Source: JADKCZ01 sp963786945
GTDB lineage: Bacteria > Myxococcota > Myxococcia > Myxococcales > Anaeromyxobacteraceae
DNA length: 64,000 nucleotides
Reading direction: 5' to 3'
NCBI GenBank assembly: GCA_963786945.1
Contig: CAWBAO010000004.1
Coordinates: 682,001-746,000, forward strand
Shown: positions 55,675-64,000 of the stretch, one piece after another
Layout: each line of letters begins with the position of its first letter
Numbering within the stretch: position 1 is the stretch's first letter
The notes under the pieces: model-generated
Told to the model about the DNA's origin: nothing
What the model saw: the letters and a program-made list of their open reading frames with translations, nothing else
Databases searched by the model: none
Made by a program: the position numbers and the translations under genes

Positions 55675-57778
55675 ATGACCACTCACGCGCGCCACCTCGT
55701 GAGCTCGGGCGTCCTGGCCCTCTCCTTCCTGCTGGCCGCCTGCCCGTCCTCGTGCGACCGGGGGCGCGGCCCGACGCCGCCCGGGGCGCCCGCTCCGGCG
55801 CCGTCGGCCGCGGCGCCACCAGCTGCGACCGAGGCGCCCGGACCCGCCGAGCCGGCCCCGCCGGCGCCTGAGCCGGCCGCCTCGCCGGCCGTCCCGCCAG
55901 CGGCCTCTCCGCCCCCGACCGTTGCGCCCGTGGCGCCAGGTGCCCCGGCCGAGCCAGCCGCGCCGCAGGCGGCGCCGACGGCCGCACCGCAGGCCGCGCC
56001 GCCCGGGCCCACAGGGGAAGCCGCGGCAACGTCGGGTCAGCCACCTCCCACTCCTCCCGCGGCGCCGCCGATCGTGGTGCCGCCTCCTCTGCCGACCCCT
56101 CCCCCTCCACCGCCCGGCCCGGTCCCGCCCACGACGCCTGGCGGCCTGCGCGCGACGGCGGTCTCCGCCACCGAGGCTGAAGTGGAGTGGCAGCCCTCGG
56201 CCGGGACGACCCGGGCCACCGGATACGAGCTGCGGGGCGGGGAGGACGTCATCCGCACCGAGGCGACGCGGGCGCGCGTCAACCGGCTCGCCCCGCTCCG
56301 ACAGTCCTGCTTCACCGTGACCGCGCTCGGCCCCGGCGGCCTGCGCTCCGGCCAGACCGAGCCCTTCTGCCTCAGCATGCCGCCCGACACCACCCCGCCC
56401 ACGGCCCCGGCCGGGGTCACGGCCCGGGCCGAGCGCGGTGGCGTCGGACTGAAGTGGTCGCCGGCGACCGACGACGTCGGCGTGGCCGGCTACGAGATCG
56501 TGAGGGATGGCAAGGTCGTCGCCTCCGGGCCGCTCACCGAAGGGCGGGAGGCGGGGCTCCCAGCCCGAGAGCACTGCTTCACGGTGCGCGCCCTCGATGC
56601 CGCCGGCAACCGCTCTCCACCCTCCCCGCCCGCCTGCGCCACGCCCCCCGACACCACGCCACCGTCGGCACCGTCGGGGGTCGCCGCCACGCCACGGAGC
56701 GAGAGCGAGGTCGAGGTCGCCTGGAAGCCCTCCACCGACGACGTGGGCGTGACCGGCTACGAGGTCCTTCGCGACGGAAAGCCGGTGGCCAGCGTCCCCG
56801 TCCCGCCCGCCCGGGAGGCCGGACTCACCGCCGCCGCCCACGTCTGCTATTCGGTGGTCGCGCTCGACGCGGCCGGCAACCGATCCCAGCCCTCGCAGCC
56901 CGCCTGCACAACCACCCTCGACCAGACGCCGCCCCGGCCGCCCGCGTCGGTCACGGCCACCTTGAACGGGGACCAGAGCATCGACCTCCAATGGCCCGCC
57001 GCCATCGACAACGTGGGCGTGACCAGCTACGAGGTGTGGCGCGACAGCCGAATGGTGACCCGGCTCGGCACGGCCAACAGCTACCGCGACGCCGCGCAGC
57101 GGACCTCGGCGAGACTTGCTTCGCGGTGCGCGCGCTCGACGCGGCGGGCAACCTCTCCCCTCCCTCCCCACCCGCGTGCGTGCGCACGCCCGACGTGACG
57201 CCCCCCACCGTGCCATCCCGGGTCGTGGCCACGGCCGCCTCCCCGACTCGGATCCTGCTGTCCTGGGAGCGTTCGACCGACGGCTTCGGCGTCGTCGGTA
57301 CGAGGTGACGCGTGACGGGGCGCTGGTCGCCAGCGTCAAGGCTCCGCCTGCCGAGGAGAGCTCCCTGAAGGAGCCGGGCCGCTACTGCTACTCGGTGGTG
57401 GCGCTGGACGCGGCCGGGAACCGCTCGGCGGCATCGGCCCCCGCCTGCACGCAGACCGCGGATCCTTCACTGCCCCTCCCCCCGTCGAGCCTGGTCGCCG
57501 TGCGCACGGGCGCCGACGAGCTCGAGCTCCGGTGGGAGGCATCGCCCACCAAGGGCGTCGTCTACGAGGTCCTGTGGGACGGCGGGCGCAAGGTGGCCGC
57601 GACGCAGCAGGCCAAGTCCAGGGTCCTCGGCAAGACGCCGCTCACGAGGCTCAAGGTGTTCGGGCTGGCAGCGCGGGAACGTCACTGCTACAGCGTGGTG
57701 GCGCGGCGGGATGCACAGGTCTCCCCCGAGACGCTGCCGGTTTGCGCCTCGGCGAGCTCGGCCGCCGACGCCAGGTGA
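55675..57778 (+). CDS. Multi-FN3 lipoprotein with Pro/Ala stalk (two frame breaks)
   Basis: About 700 residues. The start at 55675 leads to the lipobox LLAAC, then roughly 125 residues of Pro/Ala-rich stalk, and about six fibronectin type III domains, each ending in a form of VALDAAGNRSxPSxPAC with TPPxxP linkers. Characteristic strands are WSPATDDVGVAGYEIVRDGK and WKPSTDDVGVTGYEVLRDGK. The regular Cys at each domain end suggests inter-domain disulfides. Shifts near 57110 and 57298 are single-base. A surface-exposed adhesive or substrate-binding rod is likely; the Pro/Ala/Ser/Thr stalk is also a plausible O-glycosylation target for the neighbouring transferases. Confidence 0.82.
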
Positions 57779-57785
57779 GGTGCCC

Positions 57786-59632
57786 GTGCCGGAGGACGTG
57801 AAGACCGCCGTGGACCACGCCCCCTTCCGGCGCCTCCGGCGCCACGCCCTGGCCGTCGCCTCGCTGGCCGCCGCGGCGCTCGCCGTCTACTGGCACGTCC
57901 TCGGCCACCAGTTCCTCGCCAACTGGGACGACGCCGGGTACGTGACGAACAACCCGGTCATCCACGACCTCAGCTGGAGGGGCATCCGGACCGTGTTCGG
58001 CCGCTCCTACTTCTACAACTACGCCCCCATCCACCTCCTCTCGTACATGGTCGACGACGCACTCTGGGGCCTTCGCCCTTCTGCGTTCGCCCTCACCAAC
58101 GTCGTGCTCCACGCGGCCAACGGCGTCCTGTTCTACCTCCTCCTGGTCAAGCTCGGCTGGAGGCGGCTGGCGGCCTGGGCGGCTGCGCTGATTTTCCTCG
58201 TCCACCCCGTGCAGGTCGAGTCCGTGGCGTGGATCTCCCAGCGCAAGGCGGTGCTGTCGCTCTTCTTCTTCCTGCTGGCGCTGCTCGCCTTCGTCCGCTA
58301 CCGCCGCACCGACGGCCGGCGGCGCTGGGTCCTCTACGCCGGCTCGCTGCTCGCCTTCGGGCTCGCGCTGCTCACCAAGGCGACCACCGTGGTCTTCCCG
58401 CTGATCGCCGTGCTCTTCGACCGGCACTTCGAGCGGGAGCGGAGCCGCTCGACCTGGCTCCTCGACAAGCTGCCGTTCCTCGGCGCCGCGGCCGCCGTCG
58501 CCGTGGCCACGGTCCGCGCCCAGTCCCCGGAGATGGGGGGGGGACGAGCGACTACCACGGCGGCTCCCCCTTCGCCACGCTCCTGACCATGCTGCCGGTG
58601 CTGGTCCGCTACCTGGGGATGGTCGCCTGGCCGGCTCGCCTCAGCGCCGTGTATGCCCCCTCCATCAAGACGGCAATGAATCTCGAGGTGCTCCTGGCGG
58701 CGGCGCTGCTCGCCCTGGTCGTCGCCTTTCGGGGTGCACCTCTACCGGCGCCGCGGCAAGCAGCTCGTCTGGCTCCTCGTCTTCGCCATCGGCCTGCTCC
58801 CGGTCTCCGGAATCATCCCAATCGTGACCCTGATGAACAATCGGTACCTCTACCTGCCCATGCTGGGGGCCCTCGGCCTTCATCGTCGGCGCGGTCCAGC
58901 TCCCCACCCGGGTGACGCCTTCACCGGGCGGGGCGCGGGAGCTCGAATGCGGCGGCCGCACTCACATGCTCGTCGTCACCTGGGCCACCCTGGCGGGCCC
59001 TCAGGGTCCCGGTGTGGCGGGACAACTCTGCTCTGGCAGGACGCGGTCCAGAACAAGCCGGAGTCTCCCAAGGCCCACTTCCAGCTCGCGCATGTCCTCG
59101 AGAAGCAAGGGCAACTCCAGGCCGCCGTGGCGGAGTACCAGGCCGGCCTCTGCTCTCCTCCCGGTCACATCAGAGACACTGCTTCCTCGGGCTCCTGTAC
59201 AGAAAGCTCGGCGCCACCGACCTGGCCCGGGAACAGTTCCAGCTAGCCATCGCCGCGCTGCCCAGCTTTCTGGGAGGCGCGCATGGCCCTCGCCATGGCC
59301 TTCATGAAGGGCAACCGGCCGGAGGAGGCCATACCCCAGTACGAGGCCGTCCTCGCCTACAATCCGCGCTGGCTGGCCGGGCACAACAACGTCGCCATCG
59401 CCTACGCGCAGACCGGGCGTCCCGGAGCTCGCCACGCAGCACCTCGAGGCGGCGGCCCGGCTCAATCCCAGGAGCGCCGCAGCCCACTTCAACCTGGGGC
59501 GCCTCCTCCTGCAGCAGGGCCAGCCGGCCAAGGCCGTCGAGGAGCTGGAGCGGGCCGCGGCGCTGGCCCCAGGGCGACCCCACCATCCAGAAGGGGCTCG
59601 AGGAGGCCAGGGCCGCCGTGAAGAGGCGGTAG
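57786..59632 (+). CDS. TMTC-like GT-C membrane transferase with TPRs (many frame breaks)
   Basis: The GTG at 57786 has GAGGT at good spacing, 7 bases after the FN3 lipoprotein stop, so the two are likely co-transcribed. FLANWDDAGYVTNNPVIHDL is the Asp-Asp loop; YAPIHLLSYMVDDALWGLRP, LVHPVQVESVAWISQRKAVL and TKATTVVFPLIAVLFDRHFE follow the family order, and LMNNRYLYLPMLGA is the late block. Four or more TPRs end the protein (QLAHVLEKQGQLQAAVAEYQ, EAIPQYEAVLAYNPRWLAGH, AAHFNLGRLLLQQGQPAKAV). At least seven one-base shifts occur between 58540 and 59580. Repaired length is about 610. Confidence 0.8.
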
Positions 59633-59684
59633 GGCCGCCGCGCGCGGCCCGCTGCATCACCGCCTCCGCGGGCCGACCGCGGGT

Positions 59685-61582
59685 CAGCCGCAGACGCCCG
59701 CGGTGCAGACGCCAATCGACAGGGCGTCCCGTCCAGCACGTTCTGGATCGTGCAGGTTGACGGGTTGGTGGAGCAGTCGGTGGCCGAGGTCTGGCACTCC
59801 GTCGGCGCACCGCACGCGGCGCCAGCCGTGCAGGTCGAGGCAGTTGCCGCCGCTGCAGATGTCCGCCGCCTGCGGGCCGCATGAGGTGCCGTCTGGCTTG
59901 TTCTGGATCGTGCAGCTTGGCCGGGCTGGTGGAGCAGTCGGTGGCCGAGGTCTGGCACACCGTCGGCGCGCCGCACGCGGCGCCCGCCGTACAGGTCGAG
60001 CAGTTGCCGCCGCTGCAGATGTCCGCCGCCTCCGGGCCGCATGAGGTGCCGTCCGGCTTGTTCTGGATCGTCCAGCTCGCCGGGTTGGTGGAGCAGTCGG
60101 TGGCCGAGGTCTGGCACACCATTCGCGCGCCGCACGCGGCGCCCGCCGTGCAGGTCGAGCAGTTGCCGCCGCTGCAGATGTCCGCCGCCTGCGGGCCGCA
60201 CGAGGTGCCGTCCGGCATGTTCGGGATCGTCCAGGTGGCCGGACTGGTGCTGCAGTCGGTGGCCGAGGTCTGGCACCCCGTCGGCGCGCCGCACACGGCG
60301 CCAGCCGTGCAGGTCGAGCAGTTGCCGCCGCTGCAGATGTCCGCCGCCTGCGGGCCGCACGAGGTGCCGTCCGGCATGTTCAGGATCGCGCAGGTGGCCG
60401 GATTGGTGCTGCAGTCGGTGGCCGAGGTCTGGCACACCGTCGGCGCGCCGCACGCGGCGCCAGGCGTGCAGGTCGAGCAGTTGCCGCCGCTGCAGATGTC
60501 CGCCGCCTGCGGGCCGCAGGCCGTGCCATCCGGCTGGTTCCCGGTCTGGACGCAAGAGGGCATGGCCGTCGCGCAGGAAATGGTCCCGGTCGTGCAGGAG
60601 GTGGGCTCACAGGCCGTACCCGACGCGCAGGTCACGAAGTTCCAGGTCGCCGTGACCGTTCCCCGGCTCCCACAGTCGATGCGGTACTGCCCCTGGACCT
60701 GTGAGGCGGTCACCACCGGGACGATCAGGTCGTCGCGGGCGCAGCCCGGGTAGCTGTACCCACCGTTGTCGAAGGCCACCGTCAGCGTCTGGCTGGACCC
60801 GCCGCCCGGCCCGGTGCAGCTCATCGGCCAGACGCCGCTGGTGCCCCAGAGGAATACCGTCGGGTGCAGCTCCGCCAAGTTGGCCCGCACAGCGAAGTCG
60901 ACCGGGTTCGGCGTGCAGGTGCTGGTACCGTCGATGAGGGAGGCGGGCGCGCGCAGCGTGCCGCCGAGGATGTAGTAGCTGTTGCCGTCTCCGTCGCCCG
61001 CGTAGTCGAGCGTCATGCTGCCAGACACCGTGGCCGGGATGTCGACGGTGCTGGTGATGGAGACCGTCCCCTGCAGGTCGCGGGAGCTGCTGCCCGTGGT
61101 CACCGCCCAGTCGCTGAAGTGGTCGGTGGTCACCGAGACGGTGCCGGCCAGCGCGTCGCGCGTCACGTCACGCCGGCGGAGCCAGTAGCCGCCGCTGGCC
61201 TGGGACGAGACCCCCAGCGTGTCGACCGGGACGCCCGGCTTGAAGGTGAGCGTGACCGGGGTGGCGAACGCCAGACCCTCTGGCCCGATGCGCCAGGCGC
61301 TGCCAACGCCGCCCGGGGCGGTGTTGCTGATCTCGGTGACCGTGATGTCGGTGGAGGCGGCCAGCGCCCCGGGCAGCACCGTGACCCTGACGGTCGCCGT
61401 CCCGGAGCCGCTGGTGGCCACGAGCTCTCCCCCGCGGTCGCGTCGACGAGGACGTGCTGGGGCCCGCCGACGGGAGCGCCCACGGGGGCCGGCTGTGGTG
61501 GCCCTTTCTGGCTGCTGCTGCTGCAGCCCGCCAGGCCGAGCAGCGCGCCGGAGAGGATGAGAAGAGCGGAGGCCTGACGCAT
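59685..61582 (-). CDS. Surface lipoprotein with ZU5-like domain and Cys-rich 53-residue repeats (frame breaks)
   Basis: About 630 residues. The start at 61582 gives the lipobox GLAGC followed by SSSS. After one shift near 61435 a ZU5-like region is seen (VTVLPGALAASTDITVTEIS, GLAFATPVTLTFKPGVPVDT, VSVTTDHFSDWAVTT), then a beta domain, and then five near-identical 53-residue repeats, each with eight to ten Cys (PDGTSCGPQAADICSGGNCS, then CTAGAACGAPTVCQTSATDC). The C-terminus reads GVCTAGVCG after repair near 59725. Disulfide-rich stalk repeats are frequent in myxobacterial surface proteins. Function unknown; adhesion is a guess. Confidence 0.75.
59690..60540 (-). repeat. Five tandem 159-bp repeats inside the Cys-rich lipoprotein gene
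   Basis: The anchor CTGCAGATGTCCGCCGCC recurs at 59853, 60013, 60172, 60331 and 60490, spacing 159 bases (160 once, from an extra base). Units are almost identical at DNA level, so recent duplication or conversion, and misassembly of copy number, are both likely. Confidence 0.88.
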
Positions 61583-61676
61583 GGCCAGGCAGGGTACCAT
61601 ACCAATCAGGCTCGGGAGACGCACCCGCGCAAGTGGCCGGATCGAGGGGGCCCGGCGCCGGCTCGGCCAGCAGCCA

Positions 61677-62249
61677 CTACTTGGATGGCTTGGCCTCTGC
61701 GGGCTTCGTCCCGGCCTTCTTCGGTTCCGGTTGCTTCAGGCCCGCCGCCAGCCGCTGCATGACGCCCGGCATCCTCTCGGCGAAGCGCTGCTGCGACTGC
61801 GCCACCACCTTGTCCCCTTCCTGCGGCGACACGGTGCGGTACTTCTGCCCGAGGGGCGACTTCTGGAAGGCGATGAGGTCGGTCAGCTCCTGCTCGGTGT
61901 AGGCGGCCGAGAGCTCCGTGGCGTGCATGGCAATCAGGTCATCATAGGGGAGGACCTTCTCGATCTCGGCCCGCACCTTGCCCTCGAAGTCGGCCGGGAA
62001 GGTGAGCTTGCTGCCCGGGTGGCTCTGCATCTGCCGCTGGGTCTCCTTGGTCATCCCCTCCATGAAGCGCGACCAGTCCTCCCTCGGCACCATGACGCGC
62101 GCCAGCTCGGTCGCCTTCGGGCTCACCGCGACGGGCGCGGGTGCGGCGGGCTTGGCCGCGGCAGGCGCCGGGGTCGGGGCATCGGCCGCGCGGGCCGGGA
62201 GGTTGACGAGGAGCGACAGGGCGGCGGCGGCGATGGACACTCGGTTCAT
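61677..62249 (-). CDS. DUF2059-domain secreted protein
   Basis: An intact 190-residue protein with a signal peptide (VSIAAAALSLLVNLPARA), an Ala/Pro linker and a helical DUF2059 domain: ELARVMVPREDWSRFMEGMT, VRAEIEKVLPYDDLIAMHAT, YTEQELTDLIAFQKSPLGQK and VVAQSQQRFAERM. The block ELTDLIAFQKSPLGQK is the family signature. The domain occurs in secreted proteins of unknown function across Gram-negatives. Confidence 0.85.
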   Translation of the reverse strand: MNRVSIAAAALSLLVNLPARAADAPTPAPAAAKPAAPAPVAVSPKATELARVMVPREDWSRFMEGMTKETQRQMQSHPGSKLTFPADFEGKVRAEIEKVLPYDDLIAMHATELSAAYTEQELTDLIAFQKSPLGQKYRTVSPQEGDKVVAQSQQRFAERMPGVMQRLAAGLKQPEPKKAGTKPAEAKPSK

Positions 62250-62288
62250 GGGTTTGGCCTTTGAAAGGGTCGGGAACCCTAGCACGCC

Positions 62289-63585
62289 CTAGCGGTCTTC
62301 TGCGAATGGCCCAAGGCGCTCCCTCCGCATGAACTCCAGCTTCTCGTCCAGCCCGACGTCCGAAGGGCTGGATGGAGCTCGAAGTCAGTCGCCAGCGTGC
62401 AGGTCGGCGCCCGCCAGCCGGCCCGGAGGCAGGCCAGGAACCTGCGCTTCCCGTCTGGCACCCGCGAGCAGTCGACGGTGCTCGACCCGGCCTGCAGGCA
62501 GGTCACGGTCTCGAGCCCCCCCTGCATGAACTGCTGGCGCCTCGTACGCGAATCGACCTCGAGCCACAGCTCGTTCGCGGCCAGGAGCAGCACCACCGCC
62601 ACGATCGGCACCACTGCCAGGCCCCGACCTGGCCACCGATTCCGGAGCGCGGCCCAGGCAACCGCGAGCCCGGGGAGGACGTACAGCGCGTAGCGCGCCT
62701 CCAGCGCCTGCTGGGCCCCCAGGCAGAATCCGGCCGATCGCCGTCGCCAGGGCGAAAGCCACGGCGGCGCCGCAGAGCAGGAAGGCAGCCCTGGGCAGCG
62801 CCGCTCCGGCAGCGGAGCGGTCCCGGAGGAACGCCCGCAGACCCCCACCAGGAACGCGGCGGCCGCGGCCGTGGACGCGCCGAGGGCGATGACAGGCGCC
62901 AGGCGAGACGCCGCCCTCCAGGCCTCCACCGCTTGGATGGTGAGCAGGAAGGGGACGGCCAGCAGGGCGAACCCTGTGTGGGCCACGGCCCCGGTGAGTG
63001 CCACCACGAGGGGGAGACGTATCGCCTGGCGGTGGATACCGAGGATGAGCGGAGCAGAGACGAGGAGAAGGAAGGGGACCGGGCCATGCGCCGGGTTGGG
63101 CGTCGAGGTGATGGCGTGGGCGTGCAAGCCGCTCAGCAGGAGCAGGGGGACCGCCGCGTCGAGCGCGTCGAGGCGCCCGCGCAGGCGGCGCACCAGCAGC
63201 ATGGCGAGCGCGGTCCCGGCGATGAAGATCGCGGTGGACGCCAGCGTCTCGCTGCGCACCGACAGGCCACTGAGGTTTCCCTAGGCTTAGATGACGAGGC
63301 CGCCGAGGCCCTGGCGGATGGGGCCATGCTGCCACCGGAAGAAGGTCCACGGCCCGGGGTGATCGAACAGCGGACGCCAGAGGTCCCACTGGTCCCAGAA
63401 CGGGAGCTCCACGGCCACTCGCGGACTCGGAACACCAACCGCGCCGAGAGCAGGGCGAAGGTGAGCCAGGGGAGGACCGCCCCCATCGCGGCGAGGCGGC
63501 GCGGCGAGCGATCCGTCGGCGCGGCAGTGTCGACCTCACTCCTGGAGTTCCATCGTGTGGAGGCGAGTTGCGCCACCCCCACCAC
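62289..63585 (-). CDS. GT-C-like polytopic membrane protein (frame breaks, start uncertain)
   Basis: About 400-430 residues. The N-terminal helix MGAVLPWLTFALLSARLVFR, a loop with VELPFWDQWDLWRPLF, then FFRWQHGPIRQGLGGLVI resemble the acidic loop and Gln-His block of some uncharacterised GT-C proteins. Several helices follow (TAIFIAGTALAMLLVRRLRG, VPFLLLVSAPLILGIHRQAI, GLAVVPIVAVVLLLAANELW). The C-terminus ends LEFMRRERLGPFAEDR after a shift. Shifts lie near 63420, 63280, 62840 and 62345. The start could be a GTG at 63585 or an ATG at 63486. Function unknown; placed with the glycosyltransferase cluster by fold and location. Confidence 0.55.
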
Positions 63586-63709
63586 GGTCAGGCAAGGAGG
63601 AACGAAGCCCGTGGCCGCGCCGCTGACGGCGGTCCGTTCCGCGTGCTGGTGCTAGCATGTCGGGGCGGAGGGCGGATGTCCGAGGCCGTGGGGATCGACA
63701 GGTGACGCC

Positions 63710-64000
63710 GTGAAGGCGAGCGCGCCCTCCCCGTCGAGGCAGGATCGAAGACGCGCCCACATCCGGGCCGGCGGATCGCGCGTCGGCCGGGCCCTCATGG
63801 GCCTCTTCCTCGTGCTCGCCGTCGCCACCGCCGTCAGGCTCCAGCCGTGGAGAGAGGTGTTTGAGCCGGGCCGGCCGGGCGCCGTCTTCCTCGGCGACAC
63901 CGACCCGCACTACCACGCGCTCCGCGCCTGGCGGATCGCCTCGGACTACCCGAGGATCCCGTGGCGCGACGAGCAGATGAACTACCCGACCGGCGCGGAC
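63710..64000 (+). CDS. STT3/AglB-like oligosaccharyltransferase, N-terminal part only
   Basis: A frame from the GTG at 63710 (AGGTGA upstream) is open to the right edge, showing 97 residues. After one membrane helix (RALMGLFLVLAVATAVRLQP) the loop has AVFLGDTDPHYHALRAWRIA, then IPWRDEQMNYPTGAD. In STT3, AglB and PglB proteins the first external loop has a catalytic acidic motif of the kind D-x-D followed by aromatic-His and Arg, and a YPxG block; both are here. Those enzymes move a glycan from a polyprenyl carrier to Asn. With only the first loop visible, a related GT-C enzyme remains possible. It completes the glycosylation theme of the region. Confidence 0.7.
   Translation, partial: MKASAPSPSRQDRRRAHIRAGGSRVGRALMGLFLVLAVATAVRLQPWREVFEPGRPGAVFLGDTDPHYHALRAWRIASDYPRIPWRDEQMNYPTGAD

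Noticed and set aside
59690..60540. CRISPR array or satellite repeat
   Set aside because: The 159-bp units are contiguous, encode protein in frame and have no spacers.

Overview
The window is high-GC bacterial DNA with long secreted, outer-membrane and c-type cytochrome genes. A C-terminal MYXO-CTERM-like sorting tail (2248-3120), the uppS-cdsA-dxr-rseP-tsaB order, and an OmcS-type cytochrome together suggest a Myxococcota metal reducer of the Anaeromyxobacter kind. This is inference from gene content; no rRNA or tRNA gene was seen.

Region 1 (1-20 kb) is mostly housekeeping. It holds a TPR-like secreted protein cut by the left edge, a nitrilase-family amidase, two envelope proteins, an aspartate-semialdehyde dehydrogenase paralogue without its catalytic cysteine (USG-1 type), a 248-bp near-palindromic element, and a minus-strand operon uppS-cdsA-dxr-rseP-tsaB with a yfcH-like gene downstream. 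Then come a Ser/Thr kinase overlapping a TauE-family permease gene, a DnaC-like helicase loader with an unknown partner, lysC, rpoZ, and groES-groEL behind a promoter and a CIRCE operator.

Region 2 (20-45 kb) is an extracellular electron transfer locus. A 30-heme lipoprotein cytochrome (21212-24586) stands apart. A long minus-strand series runs from 44707 down to 29038: NHL-repeat protein, OmcS homologue (the nanowire-forming hexaheme cytochrome), terminator, 21-bp repeats, beta-propeller lipoprotein, large beta-barrel, CsgG/GNA1162-like lipoproteins, PpiC-type isomerase, 26-heme cytochrome, 16-heme cytochrome, NHL protein, DUF4136 lipoprotein, a second barrel and a small Cys-rich lipoprotein. 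It reads as a complete kit: filament subunit, periplasmic heme wires, outer-membrane barrel, folding factor and surface propellers.

Region 3 flanks the cytochromes on both sides (24.6-29 kb and 44.9-64 kb). It is an unusual concentration of polytopic GT-C-fold-like proteins: four TMTC-like transferases with C-terminal TPRs, four ArnT/GT39-like proteins, a YfhO-like protein, another membrane protein, and the start of an STT3-like oligosaccharyltransferase at the right edge. A DPM1-like GT2 that could make the lipid-linked sugar donor sits at 26361-27140. The simplest reading is a protein or surface glycosylation island attached to the nanowire locus; that link is inference.

Many genes, including essential ones (dxr, groES, groEL), are broken by single-base changes, nearly all insertions of one base. 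Repairing them restores family-typical proteins, so I treat them as sequence errors, not pseudogenes, and give the coordinates of the whole repaired gene.
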